Below, piece by piece: positions 1-6,643 of a DNA stretch of 6,935 nucleotides. A model generated the notes under the pieces. It was not told where the DNA came from. It searched no databases and saw nothing but the letters and a program-made list of their open reading frames with translations. The stretch is from the NCBI GenBank assembly GCA_937124525.1, contig CAKZLA010000438.1, positions 1 to 6,935 of the forward strand. Reading direction: 5' to 3'. The stretch's first letter is position 1. Every line of letters begins with the position of its first letter. The position numbers and the translations under genes are program-made. Origin of the DNA: an uncultured Desulfobacterium sp. GTDB taxonomy: Bacteria > Desulfobacterota > Desulfobacteria > Desulfobacterales > Desulfobacteraceae.

Positions 1-1
1 G

Positions 2-424
2 CTAAGGGATATCCATCTGGCATTGATCCATGCGGGCATGCGTCAGCAGGTCAACATTATAGCCACAGGCGGCATCAGCATGGCCGAGCATGTGAACAAG
101 ACCATCATTTGCGGTGCCGACGGGGTTTCCATTGATCTGCCCCTGCTCATTGCCATGGAATGCCGATTGTGCGACCGATGTAAAAAAGATCTGCCCTGTC
201 CGGTCTCACTGGAGACCATTGATCCTGATTATGGCAGCAACCGGATCACAAATCTCATGGGAGCCTGGCGGAACCAGATGCTTGAAATGCTTGGTGCCAT
301 GGGGTTGAGGGAAATCAGACGACTGAGGGGTGAAGTGGGACGTTCCATGTGGTTTGAGGATCTTGAACGGGAAAGCTTTGCACCGATTTTTGGTGAGCGC
401 AAGGTGTCTATAGACGTGGGATAG
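2..424 (+). CDS. Glutamate-synthase-like FMN-domain subunit, C-terminal part (5' end outside window)
   Basis: The first 140 readable residues are the end of an FMN-binding glutamate synthase domain (the GltB central domain, GlxD/GltB2 type). The reading frame is open from base 2, so the start lies upstream. The phosphate-binding end of the TIM barrel is visible (IIATGGI, then GADGVSID), followed by a four-cysteine motif C-x2-C-x2-C-x5-C with codons at 161, 170, 179 and 197. This sits where glutamate synthases bind their 3Fe-4S cluster. The tail (GAWRNQM, LREIRRLRGE) matches the tail of the next gene (MAWRKQW, IRELRGR), so the two are paralogues. The gene ends 33 bases before the next start, which suggests one operon. 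Whether it also has an N-terminal ferredoxin region cannot be seen. The family call is firm; the substrate is inferred. Confidence 0.88.
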   Translation, partial: LRDIHLALIHAGMRQQVNIIATGGISMAEHVNKTIICGADGVSIDLPLLIAMECRLCDRCKKDLPCPVSLETIDPDYGSNRITNLMGAWRNQMLEMLGAMGLREIRRLRGEVGRSMWFEDLERESFAPIFGERKVSIDVG

Positions 425-447
425 ACATGGGATAATTTATGGGACTT

Positions 448-460
448 AGGATAATTTATG
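448..460 (+). promoter_or_regulatory. Ribosome binding site and start codon of the ferredoxin/FMN subunit
   Basis: AGGA at 448-451 lies six bases before the ATG at 458. The preceding ATG at 439 is in another frame and is not used for this protein. The site lies in the second copy of a 12-base direct repeat (430-441 and 449-460), so the start region appears to be a small local duplication. Confidence 0.6.
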
Positions 461-2002
461 AACCGGACAAAAAATCAATTGCCTGAAACCTGCGAAATGC
501 CTTCCCGGTTTCGCAACACTATTGGTAAATATATCATTAAACGAAATTCAAACTGCATTTCCTGCGGGAAATGTGCCGAGCTCTGTCCCCATGGGGTTCA
601 CATCAAGCCCAAACATCATGCGTCTCCATTCCGGCCCATCGAACATAAATGCATCGGGTTTGACTGCAAAAAAACAGACCATTACTGCATTGAACACTGC
701 CCGGAAGACGCCCTGGTTCTAAAGGAAAATCCCCTTCTTGACACCATGGGGGATTACCGTTGGCCCCCTGAAATGCTCCTGGGTCATTTTGCCATGGCAG
801 AGACAGGGGCCGCACCCCATGTGAATCTTGAGTATAATCTTGGCAACTCCGGCGGCGGGTTTGATATGATGCGGTTTGTTCAACCCGATCCCGGCCTTGC
901 CATTAAGATCAGTGATGAAGAGATTGATACCAGCATTGACCTGAACAAAACAGGGGATGGTCGATCCCAAAAAACCATTTCCATTCCCTGCTACGGGGGC
1001 GGCATGTCCTATGGATCCACGGCCTTATCCGTTATTGTGGGCCGGGCCCGGGCTGCCAAAAGAATGAACTCGCTTACCTGTACGGGCGAAGGGGGGTATC
1101 CCCCGGAGTTTCTCCCCTATAAAGAACATGTCATCACCCAGGTGGCCACGGGGCTATTTGGTGTCAGGGAAGAGACCATTCAAAATTGCCCTGTCATGGA
1201 ATTTAAGTATGCCCAGGGGGCAAAACCCGGGCTTGGCGGTCATCTTCTCGGCGAAAAGGTCACGGAAGCCGTGGCTAAAATGAGGCAAACCGTGGTGGGC
1301 AGTTCCCTTTTCTCCCCCTTTCCATTCCATTCAGTATATTCGGTGGAAGACCATAAAAAGCATGTGGACTGGATGAAGGAGATCAATCACAATGTGCTGT
1401 GTTCCATAAAAGTCTCCACCCCCACGGATGTGGACATGGTGGCCATTGGTGCCTATTATGCCGGTGCCCACATTATCCACATTGACGGCAGTTACGGCGG
1501 TACAGGGGCCGCTCCTGACATTGCCAAAAAGAACATTGCCATGCCCATTGAATATGCCATTCCAAAGGTTCACAGATTTCTGGTGGAAGAGGGGGCCAGG
1601 GACAAGGTCTGCCTCATCGCAAGCGGCGGCATCAGGAACGGCCTTGACGTTGCAAAGGCCATTGCTCTCGGTGCAGATGGATGCGTCATAGGCACGGCCG
1701 ATCTTGTGGCGGTTGAATGTGTCAGGTGCGGAAATTGTGAAAGCGGTCGGGGCTGTGCCAGGGGAATCGCCACCACTGACCCGGAACTTGGATACATGAT
1801 TGATGAAGCCTATGTGGAACAGCGTCTGGTAAACATGTACATGGCCTGGCGCAAACAATGGTGCGATATTTTAAGATCCTATGGGCTCAAAAGTATCCGG
1901 GAACTGCGAGGTCGTTCAGATCTTATGGTACATCTGGATTATCTGGATGAAGAGGAAAGAAAACAATACCAGGCCGCCCCCAGTTTCAAAATGGTTTTAT
2001 AA
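458..2002 (+). CDS. Glutamate-synthase-like subunit: ferredoxin-like region plus FMN-binding domain (GltB2/GlxD type)
   Basis: This 514-residue protein corresponds to the central FMN domain of glutamate synthase, where 2-oxoglutarate plus ammonia would be reduced to glutamate. It carries an extra N-terminal iron-sulfur region, as in archaeal-type split enzymes. Residues 33-43 hold a canonical 4Fe-4S motif C-x2-C-x2-C-x3-CP. Cysteines 65, 70, 77 and 81 (last one followed by P) suggest a second, atypically spaced cluster. The FMN barrel runs about 130-440. It shows GGGMSYGS near 180-187, TGEGG at 209-213, QGAKPG at 253-258, DGSYGGTG at 343-350 and ASGGI further on. Cysteines 421, 424, 427 and 433 form the 3Fe-4S-site motif, with one residue more between the last two than the usual C-x5-C-x4-C. 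No signal peptide is seen, so it is likely cytoplasmic. It is a paralogue of the upstream fragment. The glutaminase and GXGXG domains it needs are in the third gene. Product identity (glutamate or another amino acid) is inferred. Confidence 0.9.
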   Translation: MNRTKNQLPETCEMPSRFRNTIGKYIIKRNSNCISCGKCAELCPHGVHIKPKHHASPFRPIEHKCIGFDCKKTDHYCIEHCPEDALVLKENPLLDTMGDYRWPPEMLLGHFAMAETGAAPHVNLEYNLGNSGGGFDMMRFVQPDPGLAIKISDEEIDTSIDLNKTGDGRSQKTISIPCYGGGMSYGSTALSVIVGRARAAKRMNSLTCTGEGGYPPEFLPYKEHVITQVATGLFGVREETIQNCPVMEFKYAQGAKPGLGGHLLGEKVTEAVAKMRQTVVGSSLFSPFPFHSVYSVEDHKKHVDWMKEINHNVLCSIKVSTPTDVDMVAIGAYYAGAHIIHIDGSYGGTGAAPDIAKKNIAMPIEYAIPKVHRFLVEEGARDKVCLIASGGIRNGLDVAKAIALGADGCVIGTADLVAVECVRCGNCESGRGCARGIATTDPELGYMIDEAYVEQRLVNMYMAWRKQWCDILRSYGLKSIRELRGRSDLMVHLDYLDEEERKQYQAAPSFKMVL

Positions 2003-2040
2003 TGACCGGCACAACAAACAATGAAAATGGCATCATGCCG

Positions 2041-2214
2041 CCCCCGGCGGACGAGCGGCCCGGACCGTCGGCGGCCCTTTTGCCCTGCCGGTCTAAAGCG
2101 CAGGAACTGCGGGCAAGTTTGTCCTCAAACAGCCTGCGCTTCTTAACGCCCGGCAGGGCAAAAGGGCTTATCGCCTTTGGGTCCGAATGGGCCGGACCGC
2201 TCGCCCGCCGGGGG
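2041..2214. repeat. Large nested palindrome (MITE- or REP-like element) between two operon genes
   Basis: The element is a set of stacked inverted repeats around one centre. The outer arms 2041-2066 and 2189-2214 pair over about 26 positions with three mismatches (CCCCCGGCGG against CCGCCGGGGG at the tips). The middle arms 2074-2091 and 2150-2167 are a perfect 18-base match. Inner arms AAGCGCAGG (2096-2104) and CCTGCGCTT (2133-2141) are perfect. A final GTTTG/CAAAC hairpin (2117-2121 and 2126-2130) caps it. It is more GC-rich than the flanks. It could be a non-autonomous mobile element, a REP-type repeat, or a transcribed structure that alters expression of the downstream gene. A reading frame of 102 codons (2002-2310) runs across it, but the palindrome explains its odd composition and it matches no protein I recognise. 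The pairing is seen directly; mobility is inferred. Confidence 0.75.
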
Positions 2215-2311
2215 CTCTGTTCTCGGCACTCCGGTGCTGCATTTTCGTATAAAAAACTCAATTTTCGGCATTGGCTGTCAAGCAAAATTGAAGTCCAAAC
2301 ATTGAGATAAT

Positions 2312-2327
2312 GAGGAATCTAAGAATG
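2312..2327 (+). promoter_or_regulatory. Ribosome binding site deciding the start of the amidotransferase/GXGXG gene
   Basis: GAGG at 2312-2315 is nine bases before the ATG at 2325. The earlier in-frame ATG at 2310 has only a weak GAG three bases upstream and itself overlaps this site, so 2325 is preferred. The two choices differ by five residues in the propeptide only. Confidence 0.5.
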
Positions 2328-4949
2328 GCAAATATGAATACGGATAAAATCATAAAAAACATATTGGACTCAAGGGGGCGGCTTCCCAACATTAAAACAC
2401 CTGTGAACAAGTGCGATGAAGAGGGCGGCTGTGGTGTAACCGGGTTCATGGCCTCCATTCCCATTGCAGGGCGACATATTTACGAGCCTTCGGTTCAGAT
2501 GCATAACCGGGGCAACGGTAAAGGCGGCGGCATTGCTGCTGTGGGGCTCAGTGCCAGTGACCTTGGGGTTCCCCGGGATGTGCTGGAAGACCATTACCTT
2601 TTGCAGGTGGCGTACCTGGATGACAATGCCATCCCAAGGGTGGAGTCCACCAACATCACCCCGTTTTTTGACGTGTATAAATCCCAACAAATACCCACCA
2701 TTGATGATTACACCTCCATAGGTCTTGAGGTCAAACCACCCGATGTCTGGCAGTATTTTGTAAGGGTAAAGCCCGGGGTGCTTGAAAAATTCATCCAGGC
2801 CAATAAATTTTACGAAATGGACAAAAGAAAGGCGGAAGATGAATTTGTGTTCCAGAATTCCAACCGCCTGAACCAAAGCTATTATGCCTCCCTTGGGGAA
2901 AAGCAGGCATTTGTCCTGTCCCAGGCAAGAAACGTGATGATCCTCAAGGTGGTTGGCTATGCCGAGCAGGCAACCCAATATTATTGCCTGGACGATTTCA
3001 GGGCCCATGGCTGGATCGCCCACCAACGGTATCCCACCCGGGGAAGGCTGTGGCATCCAGGAGGAGCCCATCCTTTTTCAGGCATGCATGAAGCCCTGGT
3101 TCACAATGGTGATTTTGCCAATTACCATGCCGTGTGTGAGTATTTAAACCAGCACAATATCCACCCCCAGTTTCTGACAGACACGGAAACCTCGGTTCTG
3201 TTGCTGGATTTATACAACAGGGTGTTCAACTATCCCCTGGAATATATTATCGAAGCCCTGGCGCCGACCACTGAGTATGATTTTGACTGTCTCTCCCCTG
3301 AAAAGCAGCAGGTTTATCGATATATCCAGTCCCAGCATATGACGGGTTCCCCTGATGGGCCCTGGTTTTTCATCATTGCCAGAAACGACCCCTATAATGA
3401 TCTCATGCAGCTCATCGGAATCACAGACACGGCCATGCTGCGTCCCCAGGTTTTTGCCCTCCAGGAAAGGGACGAGGTTCAGATCGGTCTTGTCTGTTCT
3501 GAGAAACAGGCCATTGATGCCACCCTGGAAAGTATTGCCAAAGAAGACAGCAGATTCTGTCCCATTGCCGACAAATACTGGAATGCAAGGGGTGGAAGTT
3601 CAACCGACGGGGGGGCATTTACCTTTACCATCAAGGATTCCGGAAAAGGGGATGGTTCAAAAAAGCTCATCACCCAGAACAAGTTTGGAGACATAGTTCA
3701 AACGCCTGAGGGCCAGGTTCATTTTGCCCCCTGTGTGGACACGCACATTTTGTCTGATAAGACAGACCAAACCCAAAAAGTAACGGCTTTTTTTGAAAAA
3801 AATGATTTAGCGGGTCTTAAAAAATACTGCACCTCAGAATTTGCAGAACTTGATTTCCAGGAGATCCAACAGGTGTGCTTGACCATTGAAGCCCTTGCAC
3901 AAAAAAACGATGACAAAAAAGCCATGGCCATCAATCTGTTGACCCATTTAAACGACATGATTTTTCCCGTGGCCAATAAAAAACGAAGCTCTGTCCTCCA
4001 GATCATCAGGCAGAGCCTCACTGCTATTTTTAAAGCCTCTCCAAAAATAGGAGAAGATAAAAACAGTCTGTACGCCTATATCGACCGTGGAACCAGTAAA
4101 GATTTAAGGGCTCCCCTGGAAAACGAAAAAATTCTTGTGGTGAATGCAAAGGAATTTGAACCAGAAGGCAAGGATTGCGATTCAAGAATGATCAATCGAG
4201 CCTACCGGATGGGATGGAAAAAGTATATTTGTTTTGGCTACAAAGGCCAGAGATTCACCGGATGCGGGTTGGGCCCTGACACCGATGATGTTCGATTCGA
4301 TGTGTATGACAGCTCAGGGGACTACATGGCCTCTGGGATCGACGGCATGGAGATCCACGTCCACGGCAATGCCCAGGACCAGTTGGGACAAATCATGAAC
4401 CGTGGCAAGTTTGTGGTCCATGGGGATGTGGGACAAACCTTCATGTATGGTGCCAAGGGAGGCGAGGTATATATCATGGGCAATGCTGCAGGACGGCCGC
4501 TGATCAATGCCACGGGCAGCCCAAGGGTCGTAATCAACGGCACCTGCCTTGATTATCTGGCAGAATCTTTTATGGCAGGAGATCCTTTAAACGGCGGCGG
4601 TTTTGTCATTGTCAACGGAATTGCCTTTGACGATAACGGAAAGGTGATTGATCTTTCCATGCCCTATCCCGGATCCAACCTCTTCTCCCTTGCTTCCGGC
4701 GGTGCCATTTATCTGAGGGACCCAGGCTGCAAGGTGGTGGATGAGCATTTGAACGGCGGCGTTTTCGCCAAATTGTCAGATGCGGACTGGGAGCTGATCC
4801 GTCCCTATCTTGAAGAAAACGAAGCCCTGTTCGGTATTTCTATTCAAGAGGATCTTTTAACGATAAACGGTAAAAGCCTGCCCTTTGATATGGTTTACAG
4901 AAAAGTGATGCCCTTGCAGTCACAGGCATTGGGAACCAAACAGAATTAG
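2325..4949 (+). CDS. Glutamine amidotransferase (class II) fused to GXGXG domain, glutamate-synthase-like
   Basis: This 874-residue protein (numbered from the ATG at 2325; 2310 is the alternative) joins the first and last domains of glutamate synthase and omits the FMN domain between them. A propeptide of about 35 residues should be removed to free the nucleophile Cys36 in CGVTGF. Arg235 in HQRYPTRG would bind glutamine, and Asn261-Gly262 in HNGDF forms the oxyanion hole, so the glutaminase looks active. The amidotransferase spans about 36-425. Residues about 471-600 are a charged, mostly helical linker that I do not recognise. The GXGXG beta-helix covers about 600-820, with repeated glycine turns such as HVHGNAQDQLG, VVHGDVGQ and YIMGNAAG. 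The FMN partners are the two genes upstream. It follows the nested palindrome and is followed by a terminator at 5087-5132. Domain assignment is firm; that the subunits form one enzyme is inferred from context. Confidence 0.9.
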   Translation: MANMNTDKIIKNILDSRGRLPNIKTPVNKCDEEGGCGVTGFMASIPIAGRHIYEPSVQMHNRGNGKGGGIAAVGLSASDLGVPRDVLEDHYLLQVAYLDDNAIPRVESTNITPFFDVYKSQQIPTIDDYTSIGLEVKPPDVWQYFVRVKPGVLEKFIQANKFYEMDKRKAEDEFVFQNSNRLNQSYYASLGEKQAFVLSQARNVMILKVVGYAEQATQYYCLDDFRAHGWIAHQRYPTRGRLWHPGGAHPFSGMHEALVHNGDFANYHAVCEYLNQHNIHPQFLTDTETSVLLLDLYNRVFNYPLEYIIEALAPTTEYDFDCLSPEKQQVYRYIQSQHMTGSPDGPWFFIIARNDPYNDLMQLIGITDTAMLRPQVFALQERDEVQIGLVCSEKQAIDATLESIAKEDSRFCPIADKYWNARGGSSTDGGAFTFTIKDSGKGDGSKKLITQNKFGDIVQTPEGQVHFAPCVDTHILSDKTDQTQKVTAFFEKNDLAGLKKYCTSEFAELDFQEIQQVCLTIEALAQKNDDKKAMAINLLTHLNDMIFPVANKKRSSVLQIIRQSLTAIFKASPKIGEDKNSLYAYIDRGTSKDLRAPLENEKILVVNAKEFEPEGKDCDSRMINRAYRMGWKKYICFGYKGQRFTGCGLGPDTDDVRFDVYDSSGDYMASGIDGMEIHVHGNAQDQLGQIMNRGKFVVHGDVGQTFMYGAKGGEVYIMGNAAGRPLINATGSPRVVINGTCLDYLAESFMAGDPLNGGGFVIVNGIAFDDNGKVIDLSMPYPGSNLFSLASGGAIYLRDPGCKVVDEHLNGGVFAKLSDADWELIRPYLEENEALFGISIQEDLLTINGKSLPFDMVYRKVMPLQSQALGTKQN

Positions 4950-4985
4950 ACCGGATCTCCATCCAGGTGCAGGCCAGATAGGAAG

Positions 4986-5132
4986 GTTGCACTGTCCCCC
5001 AAATTATCCCTGGGGACAGAGAAGCCTCCCTGTCGAGCGTCTGTATATTTTTCTTTTAACGTTCCATTTGAAATGGTGCAATAGTTAAAGGCTCCTTTGG
5101 GAACGATATTTTCCCAAAGGGGCCTTTTCTTT
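4986..5132 (+). ncRNA. Possible structured RNA or 3' UTR element ending in an intrinsic terminator
   Basis: Several paired segments lie in order between the stop of the amidotransferase gene and the terminator. TTGCAC (4987-4992) can pair with GTGCAA (5076-5081) and close a domain. Inside is a perfect hairpin CTGTCCCC/GGGGACAG (4992-4999 and 5012-5019). GACAG (5015-5019) could alternatively pair with CTGTC (5030-5034). CCATTT-G-AAATGG (5064-5076) is a short palindrome. TTTAAC (5055-5060) can pair with GTTAAA (5084-5089), which overlaps the base of the terminator stem and would compete with it. This resembles a regulated leader or a small RNA, but no downstream gene lies close and it matches no RNA family I recognise. 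It may simply be the folded 3' end of the operon transcript. Confidence 0.25.
5087..5132 (+). terminator. Rho-independent terminator of the glutamate-synthase-like cluster
   Basis: A 17-base stem (5087-5103 with 5111-5127, including one G-T pair) with a seven-base loop is followed by a T-rich tail (TTTTCTTT, 5125-5132). It lies 137 bases after the stop of the amidotransferase gene and is the only strong terminator on this strand before the restriction remnants. The complementary strand shows A-rich sequence before the stem, so some activity in the other direction is possible. Confidence 0.88.
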
Positions 5133-5541
5133 ATCAGCAGATGTTCCCGTATTTTCATCCAGCCTGCTTCCGGGCACCTACCCCCACCCCCTTCTCAAAA
5201 CAGCCTGGCACTCTCTGGATTATCCATTACCATCTGTGTTAATGCAAGTCAGACACCAGCCTTTTGAAAAATTCAATTTAGTACGACATTGTCCCGCGTC
5301 AATGGGCGCCTTAATTCCTCTACGCCTGTTTTGGCTTCTTTTTTATATTTTTATAAATGTGAAGGTTCAACACCATATTGACACAAAATGCCCATGGGTA
5401 TAAGGGATAGTAAGTTTGCCGCAGGCCCAGAGCACTGAATCACAATTTGGGCAATCAGATTAACCAAATAGCTCCAACGCTCAGCGCTATGTGGCTTGAT
5501 ATCGAGTGTTACCCTTAAAAAAGCATTAAGAAAGAATAAAC
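5133..5541. other. Intergenic stretch without a supported gene
   Basis: This stretch holds no reading frame with a start and no family I recognise. It has a C-rich pyrimidine run near 5176-5195 and is otherwise richer in A and T than the genes around it. The minus strand is open in one frame from about 5637 down to a stop at 5351-5353, with a hydrophobic peptide (for example NLIAQIVIQCSGPAANLL), but there is no usable start; it could be the eroded end of a transposase or chance. A TTGATA at 5496-5501 is a possible -35 box for the hsdM remnant, without a good -10 box. Confidence 0.5.
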
Positions 5542-6201
5542 ATGAATCATGTAATACAAAATATTGTGGTGAATTTTGTCTGGAATATAGCGGATGATGT
5601 TTTAAGAGATATGTATGCCCGTGGTAAATACCGAGACGTTATTTTACCCATGACAGTTATCCGTCGCCTTGATGCCCTTCTTGAACCCACCAAAGAAGCG
5701 GTACTTAATATGAAAAAGCATCTTGATTCGGCGGGAATCGCCAATCAGGACGCTGCGCTTTGTCAGGCTTCCGGCGGAGCATTTTTTAACAGCTCTCCCT
5801 TTACCCTCAAAGATCTGAAAAACCGGGCCAGTATCCAGCAGTTGAAAGCAGATTTTGAGGCTTATCTGGATGGATTCTCACCCAATGTCCAGGAAATTCT
5901 GGACAAGTTCAAATTCCGTAACCAGATCCAGACACTGGTGGATGCTGATATCCTTGGCGCACTGATCGAAAACTATCTCAATCCCGGCATTAACCTAAGT
6001 CATAAGCCGGTTCTTGATGCCGACGGCAACGAGAAGCTCCCAGGGCTTGACAATCACAGCATTGGAACTGTTTTTGAGGAGCTGATTCGCCGATTCAATG
6101 AAGAAAATAATGAAGAGGCTGGAGAACACTTCACCCCCCGCGATGTGGTCAAACTCATGGCAGATTTAATTTTTCTACCCATTGCCGGGGAGACGCCATG
6201 A
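5542..6201 (+). pseudogene. hsdM: Type I restriction-modification methyltransferase subunit HsdM, truncated
   Basis: HsdM is the adenine-specific DNA methyltransferase subunit of type I restriction systems. The 219 residues here match the N-terminal half of the family: the HsdM_N helical domain from the start (NIADDVLRDMYARGKYRDVILPMTVIRRLDALLEPTKE and onward features around residues 15-51) and the beginning of the N6 methyltransferase domain (GEHFTPRDVVKLMADLIFLPIA, residues 194-214). The frame then ends with GETP and a TGA. The SAM-binding motif I (D-x-ACGTGG), which normally follows within about 15 residues, and the catalytic NPPY/F are absent, so it cannot methylate DNA. Full-length members run from about 500 to over 800 residues. 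The stop overlaps the start of the next gene, and the ribosome site of that gene (GGGGAG, 6187-6192) sits in the last codons. I infer an internal deletion that removed the rest of hsdM but kept its junction with the next gene. No hsdS or hsdR is seen. The start ATG has only a weak ribosome site. Confidence 0.85.
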
Positions 6202-6499
6202 TGAACATTGAGAATAATTCAAACTACACCTCCTGGCTCAGAGAAATTAAAGAAAAAATTTCCCGGGCTCAGATTCGCGCGGCCCTTGCTGCAAATCGTG
6301 AGCTTATCCTCTTTTATTGGGACCTTGGACAGTCCATTACCCAAAAGCTGCAAGAGAATGCCTGGGGTAATAAAGTGATTGAACGACTTTCAAAAGACCT
6401 CTCGTCCGAATTTCCAGGAATCCAGGGATTTTCCCGGCGTAACCTTTACTATATGAAGAAGTTTCATGAGTATTTTTCCGAATTTTCAGGTGTCGGGAA

Positions 6500-6526
6500 A
6501 ATTGTGCCCCCGGCCGGGGCACAATT
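6500..6526. repeat. Perfect 11-base inverted repeat inside the DUF1016 linker
   Basis: AATTGTGCCCC (6500-6510) and GGGGCACAATT (6516-6526) surround a five-base loop. The left arm recurs 36 bases on as ATAGTGCCCCC (6537-6547), giving the protein repeat IVPP. The repeat lies in the linker just before homology to the family is lost, and could have served as a deletion endpoint or could form a strong hairpin in the transcript. Confidence 0.6.
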
Positions 6527-6595
6527 GAAAAATCAAATAGTGCCCCCAACGTATCACCAACATCGGCCCGACAGATTTGAGTTTCCTTGCCATCT

Positions 6596-6605
6596 CCCCC
6601 CCCCC
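6596..6605. repeat. Homopolymer run of ten C
   Basis: Ten consecutive C bases sit 6 bases before the TAG stop of the DUF1016 remnant. With ten, the frame ends at 6614. With 8 or 11, the same frame would continue to the stop at 6668-6670. With nine, it would end a few codons later in a third frame. Such runs are prone to slippage during replication and also to sequencing error. Confidence 0.6.
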
Positions 6606-6643
6606 GCTTTTTAGATGATGCTTATGAAGATATTAAAGAGAAC

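Larger units (their letters stand above)
6198..6614 (+). pseudogene. YhcG/DUF1016-family nuclease-like protein, truncated after the N-terminal domain
   Basis: Residues 10-96 are the N-terminal DUF1016 domain (YTSWLREIKEKI, AALAANRELILFYWDLG, then SRRNLYYMKKFHEYF). The family is usually about 340-380 residues with a C-terminal PD-(D/E)XK nuclease-like domain and often lies inside type I restriction loci, between hsdM and hsdS. Here only 138 residues remain. After a short proline-rich linker (IVPPAGAQL, NQIVPPT) the sequence turns into an unrelated tail and stops just after ten C bases; the nuclease domain is missing. The start overlaps the hsdM stop (ATGA-type), with GGGGAG five bases before it, so the 5' end looks native. 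The codons after the C run are open in a different frame up to 6670 (FLDDAYEDIKENPDD), which suggests a further gene fragment joined here. It is probably non-functional; a truncated N-domain protein with a residual binding role cannot be excluded. Confidence 0.78.

Noticed and set aside
1331..1858. 175-codon minus-strand frame inside the ferredoxin/FMN gene
   Set aside because: It is the mirror of a well-supported coding sequence and its peptide matches nothing I recognise.
2002..2310. 102-codon reading frame overlapping the stop of the ferredoxin/FMN gene
   Set aside because: Most of it lies in the nested palindrome, the peptide is low in recognisable character, and there is no good ribosome site or family match.
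2370..3071. 233-codon minus-strand frame inside the amidotransferase domain
   Set aside because: The plus strand encodes conserved catalytic motifs over the same bases; the antisense peptide has no recognisable domain.
4950..5132. Known riboswitch, 4.5S/SRP RNA or 6S RNA
   Set aside because: I looked for the conserved core sequences of glycine, glutamine, cobalamin, TPP and fluoride riboswitches and for the GGAAGGAAGCAG region of SRP RNA; none is present.
4946..5158. 70-codon minus-strand frame after the amidotransferase gene
   Set aside because: It runs straight through the terminator hairpin and has no recognisable protein features.
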